A stretch of 64,000 bases of DNA from positions 496,001 through 560,000 of the forward strand of contig NZ_JARBFX010000001.1 in the NCBI RefSeq assembly GCF_028863665.1. Direction: 5' to 3'. Under the pieces are notes generated by a model. The model searched no databases. It worked only from the letters and a program-made list of their open reading frames with translations, and was not told the DNA's origin. The position numbers and the translations under genes were made by a program. This DNA comes from Aquabacter sediminis (lineage in GTDB: Bacteria; Pseudomonadota; Alphaproteobacteria; Rhizobiales; Xanthobacteraceae). Each line of letters starts with the position of its first letter. Position 1 is the first letter of the stretch. This document shows, piece after piece, positions 41,199 to 50,177 of this stretch.

Positions 41199-41531
41199 AT
41201 GCCCGCCCCTCTCTGCCTGGACGGACCAGACGCTGCCCCCGTCTTTTCCGCCCCCTGGGAAGCTCAGGTCTTTGCCATGGTGGTGGCACTTCATTCGTCC
41301 GGACTGTTCACCTGGAGCGAATGGGCCGCGCGGCTTGGCGCTGCAGCCACCCGTGGCGACGGCGCCACCGACTACAACGCCTGGCTTGCCGCCCTGGAGG
41401 GGCTTCTGGTGGAACGCGCCGTCACCACGCACGGCGCCCTCGCCTCCTGGCAGACCGCCTGGGACCATGCGGCGCGTGCGACGCCTCACGGCAAGCCCAT
41501 CATTGTGGATCACCCCCCCGCGCTGGGGTGA
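41199..41531 (+). CDS. Nitrile hydratase accessory (activator) protein
   Basis: 110-residue P14K/NhlE-type helper that delivers cobalt and promotes cysteine oxidation in the alpha subunit. It resembles the beta-subunit N-terminus (FSAPWEAQVFAMVVALHSSG, then LFTWSEWAARLG), as is usual for this family. ATG at 41199 lies one base after the beta stop; a TTG at 41181 would overlap beta. Completes the alpha-beta-activator order of cobalt nitrile hydratase operons. Confidence 0.88.
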   Translation: MPAPLCLDGPDAAPVFSAPWEAQVFAMVVALHSSGLFTWSEWAARLGAAATRGDGATDYNAWLAALEGLLVERAVTTHGALASWQTAWDHAARATPHGKPIIVDHPPALG

Positions 41532-41964
41532 GTACGCTATCGGGGCGCGCGTGACCTGCCCCCCTGACGCGTTCGGCCGGTGGCGGGCTGCCGGCCCGAA
41601 ACCGAGCCTTGGATCGGGCATCGCTCGAAGAACTCTCCCCCACCGGCGCTCCGGATCGCTTCTGCCTCTTTCAAGCTGAAGGCACGCTTGTGCGCCTGCG
41701 CCGGTGTGGCGCTCATCAGCCCACGACTTGCTCGCTCGGAGACAGGACCGCCCGCCGGAACGGCCTTTGCTCCGCCCGAGAGCCGCAGCCGGTTGCGGTG
41801 GACGCGGCGCACACTCCCGCACGGCACAAGTATTCACACGCACTGCACAAGTGAAAAACAGTCTTGACCGACCATCCTACGCACTCTACCGTCTAAATAA
41901 CAAAACGATGTTTCATTATTCAAAACGAAACATCACCCGGAAGCGCCAATACGAGGATGGGAAC
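41532..41964. other. Non-coding region upstream of the IclR regulator
   Basis: About 430 bases without a convincing gene. GC-rich first half, then AT-rich from 41850. It contains the inverted repeat at 41907-41934. The short frames across it have no homology that I recognise. Confidence 0.5.
41907..41934. promoter_or_regulatory. Inverted repeat, probable IclR operator
   Basis: GATGTTTC and GAAACATC form a perfect 8-bp inverted repeat with a 12-base AT-rich spacer, 31 bases before the IclR start. AAAACGA also precedes or overlaps each arm. Position and symmetry suit autoregulation and control of the downstream hyu operon. Confidence 0.5.
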
Positions 41965-42840
41965 GTGCCTCCACGTTCGACGACGCGCGCCCCGCGCGAC
42001 GCTACATCTGCGCCTTCAGTCACGTCTCTGGGCGCGACTTCAGGCGAAGAGCGCGCCAGCGGCTCCGGGTCGGTTGCCTCGTCCGCCACGGGCACCAGCA
42101 CGCTCGACCTTGCCCTTCGCATGGTTGAATTCCTCGCGATGCAGAGCCGGCCGCTGGCGTTGGCCCAGATCGCGGCGCACTTCTCAGCTTCCAAGGCCAC
42201 CGTCTATCGCCACCTCGTCACCCTCCAGCGGCACGGCTTCGTGCGGCAGGACCCGGAAACCGGGCGCTACGATGCGGGCGTCAAGCTCATGGTCCTGGGC
42301 GAAGCGTTGCGCGCCCGCTTCGACGTCCTGTCCGCCGCCCGCGCTGAACTGATGGAACTGCGCGACCGCACCGGGCAGGCTGTCACCATCTGCGCCCTGA
42401 TCGATGGCGAAGTGGTGGTGCTGGAACTGGTGCAAGGCCGCACCCTCATTGAATTTGCCACCAGGCCCGGCACTCGCCTGGATTTTCACGCCAGCGCCCA
42501 CGGCAAGGTTTGGCTCGCATTTGGCGACGACCACCTCCTGACGCAGGTTCTCTCGACGCCGTTGAAGAACTGGACCCCCCACACCCTCACTGATCCCGAC
42601 GCGTTGCGGAGCGAAGTCATCCGCGTGCGCCAGAGGGGATGGTCCACCGCTCCGGACGAGGTGTTGACCGGCGTCAACACGCTGGCCGCCCCCATTTTCG
42701 ACCATCGCGGCACCCTCGTGGGCTCGCTGGCGATCGTCGGCGCCACGCAATTCATTCCCCCCGATCCCCCCGATACGCAGGTTGCAGAGGTCACCGGCAC
42801 TGCCGCGCGCATCTCCCGCAGCCTCGGATGGAGAAGCTGA
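41965..42840 (+). CDS. IclR-family transcriptional regulator
   Basis: 291-residue regulator. After a Ser/Thr/Ala-rich N-terminal tail of about 45 residues comes the winged helix (PLALAQIAAHFSASKATVYR, HLVTLQRHGFV), then the IclR effector domain with FHASAHGKVWLAFGDD. The GTG at 41965 has GAGGATGG upstream; an in-frame ATG at 41908 lies in the inverted repeat and is less likely. The stop is 3 bases from hyuA, so it heads the catabolic operon. Confidence 0.88.
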   Translation: MPPRSTTRAPRDATSAPSVTSLGATSGEERASGSGSVASSATGTSTLDLALRMVEFLAMQSRPLALAQIAAHFSASKATVYRHLVTLQRHGFVRQDPETGRYDAGVKLMVLGEALRARFDVLSAARAELMELRDRTGQAVTICALIDGEVVVLELVQGRTLIEFATRPGTRLDFHASAHGKVWLAFGDDHLLTQVLSTPLKNWTPHTLTDPDALRSEVIRVRQRGWSTAPDEVLTGVNTLAAPIFDHRGTLVGSLAIVGATQFIPPDPPDTQVAEVTGTAARISRSLGWRS

Positions 42841-42843
42841 GCC

Positions 42844-44907
42844 ATGACCTATTCGCTGGCCGTCGACATTGGCGGCACTTTCACCGACATCGTGCTGCGC
42901 CATTCCGATGGCCGCCTGCAAGTGGACAAGACTCTCACCACCCACCACGATCTGCTGGAAGGCTTCTTCCGGGGCGTGGACCAGGTGCTCGCCAAGGCCG
43001 GCGTGTCGGCGGAGGCGGTGGACGGCGTGGTGGTGCATGCCACCACCGTGGTCACCAACGCGCTGATCGAGCGCAAAGGCTTTCCCACCGCCCTCGTGGT
43101 CACGGACGGCTTCCGCGACGTGCTCGCCATCCGCAACGAGCACCGCTACGACATGTATGACCCGCAAATCGAGTTTCCCGAGCCGCTGGTCCCCGAGCAC
43201 CTGACCTTCGGCATCAAGGAGCGCGTGCTTGCCGACGGCACGGTGCTCTCCGAGCCCACAGACGCCGACATCGCGGCCCTCGCGGACGCCATCCGCGGCT
43301 CGGGCGCGAAGGCCGTCGCCCTCTGCTTCCTCAATTCTTTCGCCAATGGCGCCAATGAGGCAAAAGTGGCGGGCCAATTGCAGCGCCTGCTGAACGACAC
43401 CTTCATCTGTACGTCATCAGATGTGGCGCCGCAGATCCGCGAATATCAGCGCGCCTCCACCGCGACGGTGAATGCCTACACCATGCCCATCTCCCAGCCC
43501 TATCTGCGCCGCCTCTCGGAGCGGTTGCGGGACGAGGGCTTTTCCAACACGCCGCTCATCATGCTGTCCTCCGGCGGCGTGGTGGGCGCGGAGACCGCCG
43601 GGCGCAATCCGGTGCGGATGATCGAGAGCGGCCCGGCGGCCGGGGCGCTCGCCGCCTGCCATTATGCCGAGGTGCTGGGCATCGACCGGCTCATGAGCTT
43701 CGACATGGGCGGCACCACCGCCAAGGCCTGCCTGATCGAGAACCGCACCCCCCTCGTCACTGGCCTGTTCGAGGTGGACCGCCGCTATCGCTTCAAGGAA
43801 GGCTCGGGGCTTCCCGTCACTGTGCCCTCCATCGACCTCATCGAGATCGGCGCGGGCGGCGGCTCCATCGCCCATGTGGATGATCTCGGCCTGCTGAAGG
43901 TGGGCCCCGAGAGCGCCGGCTCCAATCCCGGCCCGGCCTGCTATGGGCGCGGCGGGCGCAATGCCACCGTCACCGATGCAGACCTGGTGCTGGGCCTCAT
44001 CGACGCGGAAAACTTCCTCGGCGGCGACATGCCCCTCGACACCGCCGCCGCCGATGCTGCCATGGGCCGGCTTGGCGCGGACCTGCAGGTGCCGGCCGTG
44101 CAGGCCGCGCGCGGCATCTATCGCATCGTCACCGAGGCCATGGCCTCCGCCGCCCGCACCCATGCCACCGACCGGGGCGTGGACTATCGCGGCCTGCCGC
44201 TCTTCGCCTTCGGTGGCGCCGGCCCGCTCCATGCCTGCGGGGTAGCGGAACTGCTCCAGAGCACGGCGGTGATCGTCCCGCCGCAATCCAGCGTCCTGTC
44301 TGCGTTCGGCACGCTGGTGACGCCCGTGCGGCTCGATCTGGTGCGCTCGGACCTGACGCTTCTGGACGACATCGACTGGAGCCGCGTGGACCGCATCCTG
44401 GGCGACCTGGAGGCGGAAGGGCGCGCCGCCCTGCACGAGGCGGGGTGCCTGCCCGCCGACGTGTCGCTCCTGATCGGCGCCGACATGCGCTATCTCGGCC
44501 AGCAGCACGAGGTCACCGTTACCTTCGAGGCCGACCCCCGCGAGACCCGCGACACCGCCGCCATCGCCAAGCTGTTCGCCGGCGCCTATCGCCACCTCTA
44601 TGGCGTGAATCCGGACCATGTGCCGGTGGAGATCGTCACCTGGCGCATCACCGCGCGCGGCCCAGTGGTGCCCTTCCATCCGGCGGCCCGCGTCTCGGAA
44701 GGCCTCGGCACCCCCAAGACCCACCGCAAGGTGCATGCCTGGACCGACAACCAGGACGCCGCCGTCTATGAGCGCTCCACCCTCGCCGTCGGCCAGAGCG
44801 TCAGCGGCCCCGCCATCATCGAGGAGCGGGAGACCACCACCGCCATCCCGCCCGGCTGGACCGCCACCATCGACCGCTTCGGCTGCATCGTCGCCACGAA
44901 GAATTGA
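42844..44907 (+). CDS. Hydantoinase/oxoprolinase family protein, subunit A (HyuA)
   Basis: ATP-dependent ring-opening amidase subunit of 687 residues. The phosphate-binding start LAVDIGGTFTDIVLRH and the actin-like ATPase motifs (FDMGGTTAKACLIE and the FAFGGAGPLHACGVAELL loop) are clear. The family includes N-methylhydantoinase, 5-oxoprolinase, acetophenone carboxylase and caprolactamase A subunits, so the exact reaction depends on subunit B and context. The HyuA-B pair is four bases apart by overlap. Confidence 0.92.
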   Translation: MTYSLAVDIGGTFTDIVLRHSDGRLQVDKTLTTHHDLLEGFFRGVDQVLAKAGVSAEAVDGVVVHATTVVTNALIERKGFPTALVVTDGFRDVLAIRNEHRYDMYDPQIEFPEPLVPEHLTFGIKERVLADGTVLSEPTDADIAALADAIRGSGAKAVALCFLNSFANGANEAKVAGQLQRLLNDTFICTSSDVAPQIREYQRASTATVNAYTMPISQPYLRRLSERLRDEGFSNTPLIMLSSGGVVGAETAGRNPVRMIESGPAAGALAACHYAEVLGIDRLMSFDMGGTTAKACLIENRTPLVTGLFEVDRRYRFKEGSGLPVTVPSIDLIEIGAGGGSIAHVDDLGLLKVGPESAGSNPGPACYGRGGRNATVTDADLVLGLIDAENFLGGDMPLDTAAADAAMGRLGADLQVPAVQAARGIYRIVTEAMASAARTHATDRGVDYRGLPLFAFGGAGPLHACGVAELLQSTAVIVPPQSSVLSAFGTLVTPVRLDLVRSDLTLLDDIDWSRVDRILGDLEAEGRAALHEAGCLPADVSLLIGADMRYLGQQHEVTVTFEADPRETRDTAAIAKLFAGAYRHLYGVNPDHVPVEIVTWRITARGPVVPFHPAARVSEGLGTPKTHRKVHAWTDNQDAAVYERSTLAVGQSVSGPAIIEERETTTAIPPGWTATIDRFGCIVATKN

Positions 44908-44918
44908 GGATTATGTCC

Positions 44919-46481
44919 ATGACAAACGTGAAGATGGACGGCGTCGAGCTGGAAATCCTGTGGTCGAACCTCATCGGGGTGGTGACCGAGCGGGCCAAGG
45001 CGCTGCAACGCATCGCCTTCAGCCCCATCGTGCGCGAGGCGGGGGATCTTGCCTGCGCCCTGTTCGACCAGCGCGGCCGCATGGTGGCGCAGGCCAATAC
45101 CGGCACGCCCGGCCACATCAATTCGCTGGCTTTTGCCGGCGCCCATCTGGTGCGGCTCTTCGCCGGCAAGTGCGCGCCGGGCGACGTGCTCATCACCAAT
45201 GATCCCTGGCTCTCGGCGGGGCACTTCTTCGACATTACGGTGCTGACGCCCATCTTCAACGGGGAGAAGCTGATCGCCTATATCGGCTCCACCATCCACC
45301 ACACGGACATTGGCGGCTACGGCATCGGTGCCGGTGCCCGGGACGTGCACGAGGAGGGCCTCTGGATCCCGCCGCTCAAGCTCTATGAAAAGGGCGAGCC
45401 GGTGGAGGTGCTGCACACCATGATCCGGCGCAATGTGCGCACGCCGGACGCGGTGTTCGGCGATCTCTCCGCCCAGGTCTCCAGCGGACAGGCGGCGGCC
45501 GAGCATCTGATCGCTTTGTGCGAGCGCGCCGGGCTCGAGGATATCGAGACGCTGTCCGACGAGATTATCCAGCGCTCGGAGGACGCCACCCGCAACGCCA
45601 TCCGCAAGCTGAAGGCCGGCACCTATCATGGCGAAAGCCAGTTCGATGTGCCCGGCGGCGAGATCATCACGCTGAAGACCGCCGTGACGGTGGACACCGA
45701 CACTGGCACCATCATCGTGGACTTCACCGGCTCCTCCCCGCAGACGGCGACCGGCATCAATGTGGTGCTGAACTACACCCACGCTTACTCCACCTTCGCC
45801 ATCCGCTCCTGTCTCAATCCGGACCTGCCGAACAATACCGGCTCGCTCGCTCCCATAGAGATCCGGGCACCGGAAGGCTCCATCATCAATTGCGCCTATC
45901 CCGCGCCGGTCAATGCGCGCCATGTGGTGGGCATGTATGTGCCCATGCCCATCCTCAAGGCACTGCACCAGGTGATGCCGGACCGGGTTCTGGCGGAAGG
46001 CTCGGGCGCGGTGTGGACCATCCAGGTACAGGGCAAGCGCGCCGACGGGCGGCCCTTTACCTCCTCCATGTTCAACTATTCCGGCGGCATGGGTGCCCGC
46101 GCCGAGAAGCACGGGCCGAGCGCCACCTGCTATCCCACCGGTGTTGCCGCGGTGCCGCTCGAAATCCTGGAGGCGGCCATGCCCATCGTGTTCGACCGCA
46201 AGGAATTGCGGCGCGGCTCGGGGGGCGCCGGTCGCACCCGGGGCGGCGATGGGCAGACCATCCAGTTCCACCTGCGCACGGACTATCCCTGGTTGCTCAA
46301 CGCGGTGCCGAGCCGGCTGGAAAGCGGGCCGGATGGCATTGGCGGCGGTGGCCCGGGCGCGGCCGGGCGCTTCCTTGTGAACGGCAAGCCGGTGAGCGAA
46401 GCCCGCAAGCTCACCATGAATGCCGGCGATGTGGTGGTGCTGGAAACCCCCGGCGGCGGCGGCTTCGGCCCGGCGGCCTGA
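44919..46481 (+). CDS. Hydantoinase B/oxoprolinase family protein (HyuB)
   Basis: Catalytic partner of HyuA, 520 residues. Hallmarks include RIAFSPIVREAGDLACALFD, the GTPGHINSLAF segment and the metal-site-like region around HHTDIGGYGIG. I chose ATG 44919 (MTNVKMDG), which has GAGGA eight bases upstream; frames from ATG 44913 or TTG 44904 would crowd that site. ATP-driven hydrolysis of a cyclic amide such as a hydantoin or lactam is the family role. Confidence 0.91.
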   Translation: MTNVKMDGVELEILWSNLIGVVTERAKALQRIAFSPIVREAGDLACALFDQRGRMVAQANTGTPGHINSLAFAGAHLVRLFAGKCAPGDVLITNDPWLSAGHFFDITVLTPIFNGEKLIAYIGSTIHHTDIGGYGIGAGARDVHEEGLWIPPLKLYEKGEPVEVLHTMIRRNVRTPDAVFGDLSAQVSSGQAAAEHLIALCERAGLEDIETLSDEIIQRSEDATRNAIRKLKAGTYHGESQFDVPGGEIITLKTAVTVDTDTGTIIVDFTGSSPQTATGINVVLNYTHAYSTFAIRSCLNPDLPNNTGSLAPIEIRAPEGSIINCAYPAPVNARHVVGMYVPMPILKALHQVMPDRVLAEGSGAVWTIQVQGKRADGRPFTSSMFNYSGGMGARAEKHGPSATCYPTGVAAVPLEILEAAMPIVFDRKELRRGSGGAGRTRGGDGQTIQFHLRTDYPWLLNAVPSRLESGPDGIGGGGPGAAGRFLVNGKPVSEARKLTMNAGDVVVLETPGGGGFGPAA

Positions 46482-46557
46482 GCCCCACCTCGAACAACGG
46501 CCCGGCCGGTAGAAGCCGGGCCCCCATAAGCAACAAGCTCGTTTCGGGAGGAACATC

Positions 46558-47697
46558 GTGACGCTTCGCACCCTCGCGGCCACAGCGCTGGTGGCCGCTT
46601 CCACACTCCTGGCCGCCCCGGCCGGCGCGCAGGAGACCTATAAGGTCGGCATATCCGCCGGCCTCACCGGCTATGCCGCCACCGTCGACCGCGCCTGGCG
46701 CGACGGCGTGGAACTGGCCGCCGCCACCGTAAACGCCCGCGGCGGCGTGATGGGCCGCAAGATCCAGGTGATCGTGGAGGACAACCGTTCGGAACCGCAG
46801 GAGGCGGTCACCGTCTATCGCAAGATGCTGTCCTCCGACGGCGCCCAGGTGTTCGTCTCCGGCTGCGTCTCCGCCGGCAATTTCGCCGCTGCCGGCCTGC
46901 TGGTGCGGGCCAAGGTGCCGATGATGCTCTGCTCCATCCTGCCCCAGCAGCCGGACCAGCTGAAATGGGCCTTCTCGACCTTGCCGCCGGCCGGCTTCGA
47001 GGTGGAGAAGCGGCTCGAATATCTGCGCGACAAGACCCAGATCCGGAAGGTGGGCGTGCTGCACGACCCCACCCCTTATGCCAATCTCCAGAAGAGCGTC
47101 GCCGAGAAGGTCGCTGCCAAGTACGGCATCGAGATCGTGGCGGTTGAGCCGTACAAGCAGGATGACGCGGACCTGTCGGTGCAGATCTCCAAGATGCGCT
47201 CCGCCGGGGCCGGTGCGGTCATCAAGATCGGCCTTGGCGGCACAACGCTGACCGCTGCAAAGAACATCAAGCAGCTGGGCGCCGACATGCTTCTGCTCAC
47301 CAGCCTTGAGGACATCGCGGTGTTCCGTCCGGTGGCGGAAGTGCTGGGCGACAAGTTCTTCTTCGTCGCCTCCCCCTCGCAGGTCTACGACGCCTTGCCC
47401 GACGGCGCGCTCAAGGCGGAGATCACCAAGTTCCTCAATCCCTGGAAGGAAAAGTATGGCGACCGCGATCCCAACTGGGCCTCGCGGGGCTGGGACGGGC
47501 TGATGCTCACCGTTGCCGCCGTCGAAAAGGCCAAGTCCTTCGAAGGTTCGGCCGTGCGCGATGCCTATGAGGCCATCACCGGCTACCAGGGCACGACGGG
47601 CGTCTACAACTTCTCGCCCGAGGTCCACCAGGGCATCACCGAGAACCCGTTCGTCATCGCCACCATCGTCGACGGCAAGGTGAAGGTGGTGCAATGA
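46558..47697 (+). CDS. Branched-chain-type ABC transporter substrate-binding protein (LivK-like)
   Basis: Periplasmic receptor of 379 residues with a Sec signal (start MTLRTLAATALVAASTLLAA, cleavage after GAQ-type AxA near 23). Type I periplasmic fold seen in VGISAGLTGYAATVDRAWRD and the SGCVSAGNFAAAGLLVRAKV middle part. Starts at GTG 46558 with GGGAGG upstream. Its position after hyuAB suggests a hydantoin, lactam or amide ligand rather than a branched-chain amino acid. Confidence 0.9.
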   Translation: MTLRTLAATALVAASTLLAAPAGAQETYKVGISAGLTGYAATVDRAWRDGVELAAATVNARGGVMGRKIQVIVEDNRSEPQEAVTVYRKMLSSDGAQVFVSGCVSAGNFAAAGLLVRAKVPMMLCSILPQQPDQLKWAFSTLPPAGFEVEKRLEYLRDKTQIRKVGVLHDPTPYANLQKSVAEKVAAKYGIEIVAVEPYKQDDADLSVQISKMRSAGAGAVIKIGLGGTTLTAAKNIKQLGADMLLLTSLEDIAVFRPVAEVLGDKFFFVASPSQVYDALPDGALKAEITKFLNPWKEKYGDRDPNWASRGWDGLMLTVAAVEKAKSFEGSAVRDAYEAITGYQGTTGVYNFSPEVHQGITENPFVIATIVDGKVKVVQ

Positions 47698-48440
47698 GCA
47701 TCGCCCTCGCCACGCCCGGCAGCGCGCAGAGCGCGCTGCCCATGCTGGAGACACGGGGTCTTGGCGCCCGCTACGGCCATGTGGAGGCGCTGCACGCCAC
47801 CGATCTCCAGGTTGGCGAAGGCGAGCTGGTTGCCGTCCTCGGGCCGAACGGGGCGGGCAAGTCCACCTTGCTGCGCGCCATTCTGGGCCTTGTGACCAAT
47901 TTCGGCACCGTGCACCTGCGCGGCCAGCCCTTGCCCCGGCTCGATCCGGTGGCGGTGGCCGCCCGCGGCGTGGTGCTAGTGCCGGAAGGGCGCGGCATTT
48001 TCGGGCCCATGAGCGTGGCCGAGAACCTGGAGCTCGGCGCCTATCGCCTGCGCGACCGCAATGAATTCCAGCGGCGCTGGGAGCGGGTGCTGGAGCTCTT
48101 CCCCCGCCTCAAGGAGCGCCTGTCCCAAGTGGCCGGCTCCATGTCCGGCGGTGAGCAGCAGATGCTGGCCATCGGGCGGGCACTCATGGCCGGCCCGACC
48201 GTGCTGCTGCTGGACGAACCCTCCCTCGGCCTCGCGCCGCGGGTCACGCAGGAAATCCTGGCCACGCTCGGCCGGCTCAATGCGGAGGGGCTCTCCATCA
48301 TCCTCGTTGAGCAGAAGGCGCCGCTGGCGCTGGAACTCGCCAACCGCGCCTACCTGCTTTCGGTGGGCCGGATCGTCGCCACTCTCGATCCCCGCGAGAT
48401 CACATCCTATGACGAGCTCGCTCAGCATTACTTCGCCTGA
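47694..48440 (+). CDS. Branched-chain-type ABC transporter ATP-binding protein (LivF-like)
   Basis: 248-residue ATPase: Walker A GPNGAGKST, LVPEGRGIFGPMSVAENLEL as the LivF-type Q-loop region, signature MSGGEQQ and Walker B LLLDEPSLGLAP. Four-base overlap with the binding-protein gene. Confidence 0.93.
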   Translation: MSIALATPGSAQSALPMLETRGLGARYGHVEALHATDLQVGEGELVAVLGPNGAGKSTLLRAILGLVTNFGTVHLRGQPLPRLDPVAVAARGVVLVPEGRGIFGPMSVAENLELGAYRLRDRNEFQRRWERVLELFPRLKERLSQVAGSMSGGEQQMLAIGRALMAGPTVLLLDEPSLGLAPRVTQEILATLGRLNAEGLSIILVEQKAPLALELANRAYLLSVGRIVATLDPREITSYDELAQHYFA

Positions 48441-49383
48441 GGCCAGGCGCCGACCACGCCTGTCCTGGCGTGCGCTGCTGCCCTACGTCCTCGTGGCGGT
48501 GGTGGTCGGCTATGCCATCGCGGTGGGCGGCTATCCCGCCACCGTGGTGTCCTTCGCGCTCATCTATGCGGTGTTCGTGATCGGCCTCAACCTCTTCATG
48601 GGCTTTGCCAACCAGGTTTCGTTCGGCCAGAACGCCTTTGCAGCCATTGGCGGCTATACATCCGCCGTGCTCACCGCCACCTATGGCTGGGAACCCCTGC
48701 CTGCCATGGCGGCTGGGATGGCAGGCGCGCTGGCCGCCGCCTGCGCCATCGGCTATCCGACCTTGCGCCTCAAGGGCCATTATCTGGCGATGGGCACGCT
48801 CGCCATCGGCCTCATCGTCTATGAAATCACGGTGGAATGGTCGAGCGTGACCCAGGGCTATATGGGCCTGTCGGGCATTCCGCCGCTGGGCATCGGCAGC
48901 TACGAGATCAGCTCCGACCGTGGCCAGCTGGTGGTGCTCACGCTGGTTGTGGCCGCCGCCACCTTCCTGTCCGCGCGGCTGCGCCGTTCCCGCATGGGAC
49001 GGGCGCTCTCGGCGGTGGCGGGCAGCGAGGAAGCGGCACGGGCGCTGGGCATCCCGGTGGCACGCTACAAGTTGCTGGCCTTCCTGCTTTCCGCGGCGCT
49101 TGCCTCCCTCTCTGGCTCGCTATTCGTGCACGTCGTGGGCTTCGTGAGCCCCGAAGTGTTCGGCCTGCACATGGTGATCCTCACCTTCACCATGCTCTAT
49201 GTGGGCGGCATCGGCACCATCGCCGGCCCGGTGGTGGGCGCGCTCATCATCAGCCTGCTGCCCGAGACCTTCCGGGGCTTCAAGGACTACCAGGACCTTG
49301 CTTATGGCGCGGCGCTCATCTTGATGCTGATCTATGCCCCGAAGGGCCTCTCCTCCCTGTTCACCCTGCGGAGGCGCCCATGA
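48409..49383 (+). CDS. Branched-chain-type ABC transporter permease (LivM-like)
   Basis: 324-residue permease with about ten hydrophobic segments. LivM features GLNLFMGFANQVSFGQNAFA and the EAA-like SRMGRALSAVAGSEEAARAL with GIPVARYK. It starts at ATG 48409, 32 bases inside livF, in a different frame; the following gene starts in its stop. Confidence 0.91.
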   Translation: MTSSLSITSPEARRRPRLSWRALLPYVLVAVVVGYAIAVGGYPATVVSFALIYAVFVIGLNLFMGFANQVSFGQNAFAAIGGYTSAVLTATYGWEPLPAMAAGMAGALAAACAIGYPTLRLKGHYLAMGTLAIGLIVYEITVEWSSVTQGYMGLSGIPPLGIGSYEISSDRGQLVVLTLVVAAATFLSARLRRSRMGRALSAVAGSEEAARALGIPVARYKLLAFLLSAALASLSGSLFVHVVGFVSPEVFGLHMVILTFTMLYVGGIGTIAGPVVGALIISLLPETFRGFKDYQDLAYGAALILMLIYAPKGLSSLFTLRRRP

Positions 49384-50177
49384 GCCGGCTGGTGTTGGAA
49401 AACGTCACAAAGCGCTTTGGTGGCCTCGTGGCGGTGGACGGCGTGAGCTTCAAGGTGCCGGAGGCGGGCGTCACCGCCGTCATCGGGCCCAACGGGGCGG
49501 GCAAGACCACACTCTTCAGCCTCATCTCCGGCTTCCTGCCGCCCACCGAGGGGCGAATCCTGTTCGATGGACAGGAAATCACTGGACTTGCGCCGGAAAA
49601 GGTTGCCCGGCGGGGGCTCGTGCGCACCTTCCAGTTGGTAAAGCTGTTCGAAGACCTGACCACCCTGGAGAATGTGAAGGTGGGCCGCCACCTGCACACC
49701 AAGGCGGGCCTCTTCTCCGCCTTCCTGCGCCCGCCTTCTGCGCGGCGTGAGGAAAGGCAAGTGGACGCCCGCGCCCGCGAGCTGCTCGCCTTCGTCGGGC
49801 TCCAGCACAAGGCGGACGACGATGCCTCCGGCCTCTCCTATGGCCAGCAGCGACTCCTTGAAATGGCCCGGGCGCTCGCCGCCGACCCGCGCCTCGTGCT
49901 GCTGGACGAGCCGGCGGCGGGCCTGAACGGCGAGGAATCCGCCGCCCTCTCCCGCATCATCCGCCGCATCGCGGACGAGGGCACGACCGTGCTTCTCATC
50001 GAGCACGACATGACGCTCGTCATGAATACGGCGGACCGGGTGGTGGTGGTGGATTTCGGCCGCAAGATCGCCGAGGGAACGCCGGCTGAGGTGCGCTCCG
50101 ACCCGGCGGTGATCGCCGCCTATCTCGGCAGCAGTTCCGAGGCCACGACCCCCCGCAGGGAGGCCAAGCATGGCTGA
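49380..50177 (+). CDS. Branched-chain-type ABC transporter ATP-binding protein (LivG-like)
   Basis: 265-residue ATPase. Walker A GPNGAGKTT, LivG-type RTFQLVKLFEDLTTLENVKV, signature LSYGQQR, Walker B LVLLDEPAAGL. ATGA overlap with livM; the end overlaps the next permease by eight bases. Confidence 0.93.
   Translation: MSRLVLENVTKRFGGLVAVDGVSFKVPEAGVTAVIGPNGAGKTTLFSLISGFLPPTEGRILFDGQEITGLAPEKVARRGLVRTFQLVKLFEDLTTLENVKVGRHLHTKAGLFSAFLRPPSARREERQVDARARELLAFVGLQHKADDDASGLSYGQQRLLEMARALAADPRLVLLDEPAAGLNGEESAALSRIIRRIADEGTTVLLIEHDMTLVMNTADRVVVVDFGRKIAEGTPAEVRSDPAVIAAYLGSSSEATTPRREAKHG

Noticed and set aside
39870-41531. Thiocyanate hydrolase instead of nitrile hydratase
   Set aside because: The gene set is alpha, one-piece beta and activator. 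Thiocyanate hydrolase splits the beta part into two subunits, and the order differs. The metal motif alone cannot separate the two.
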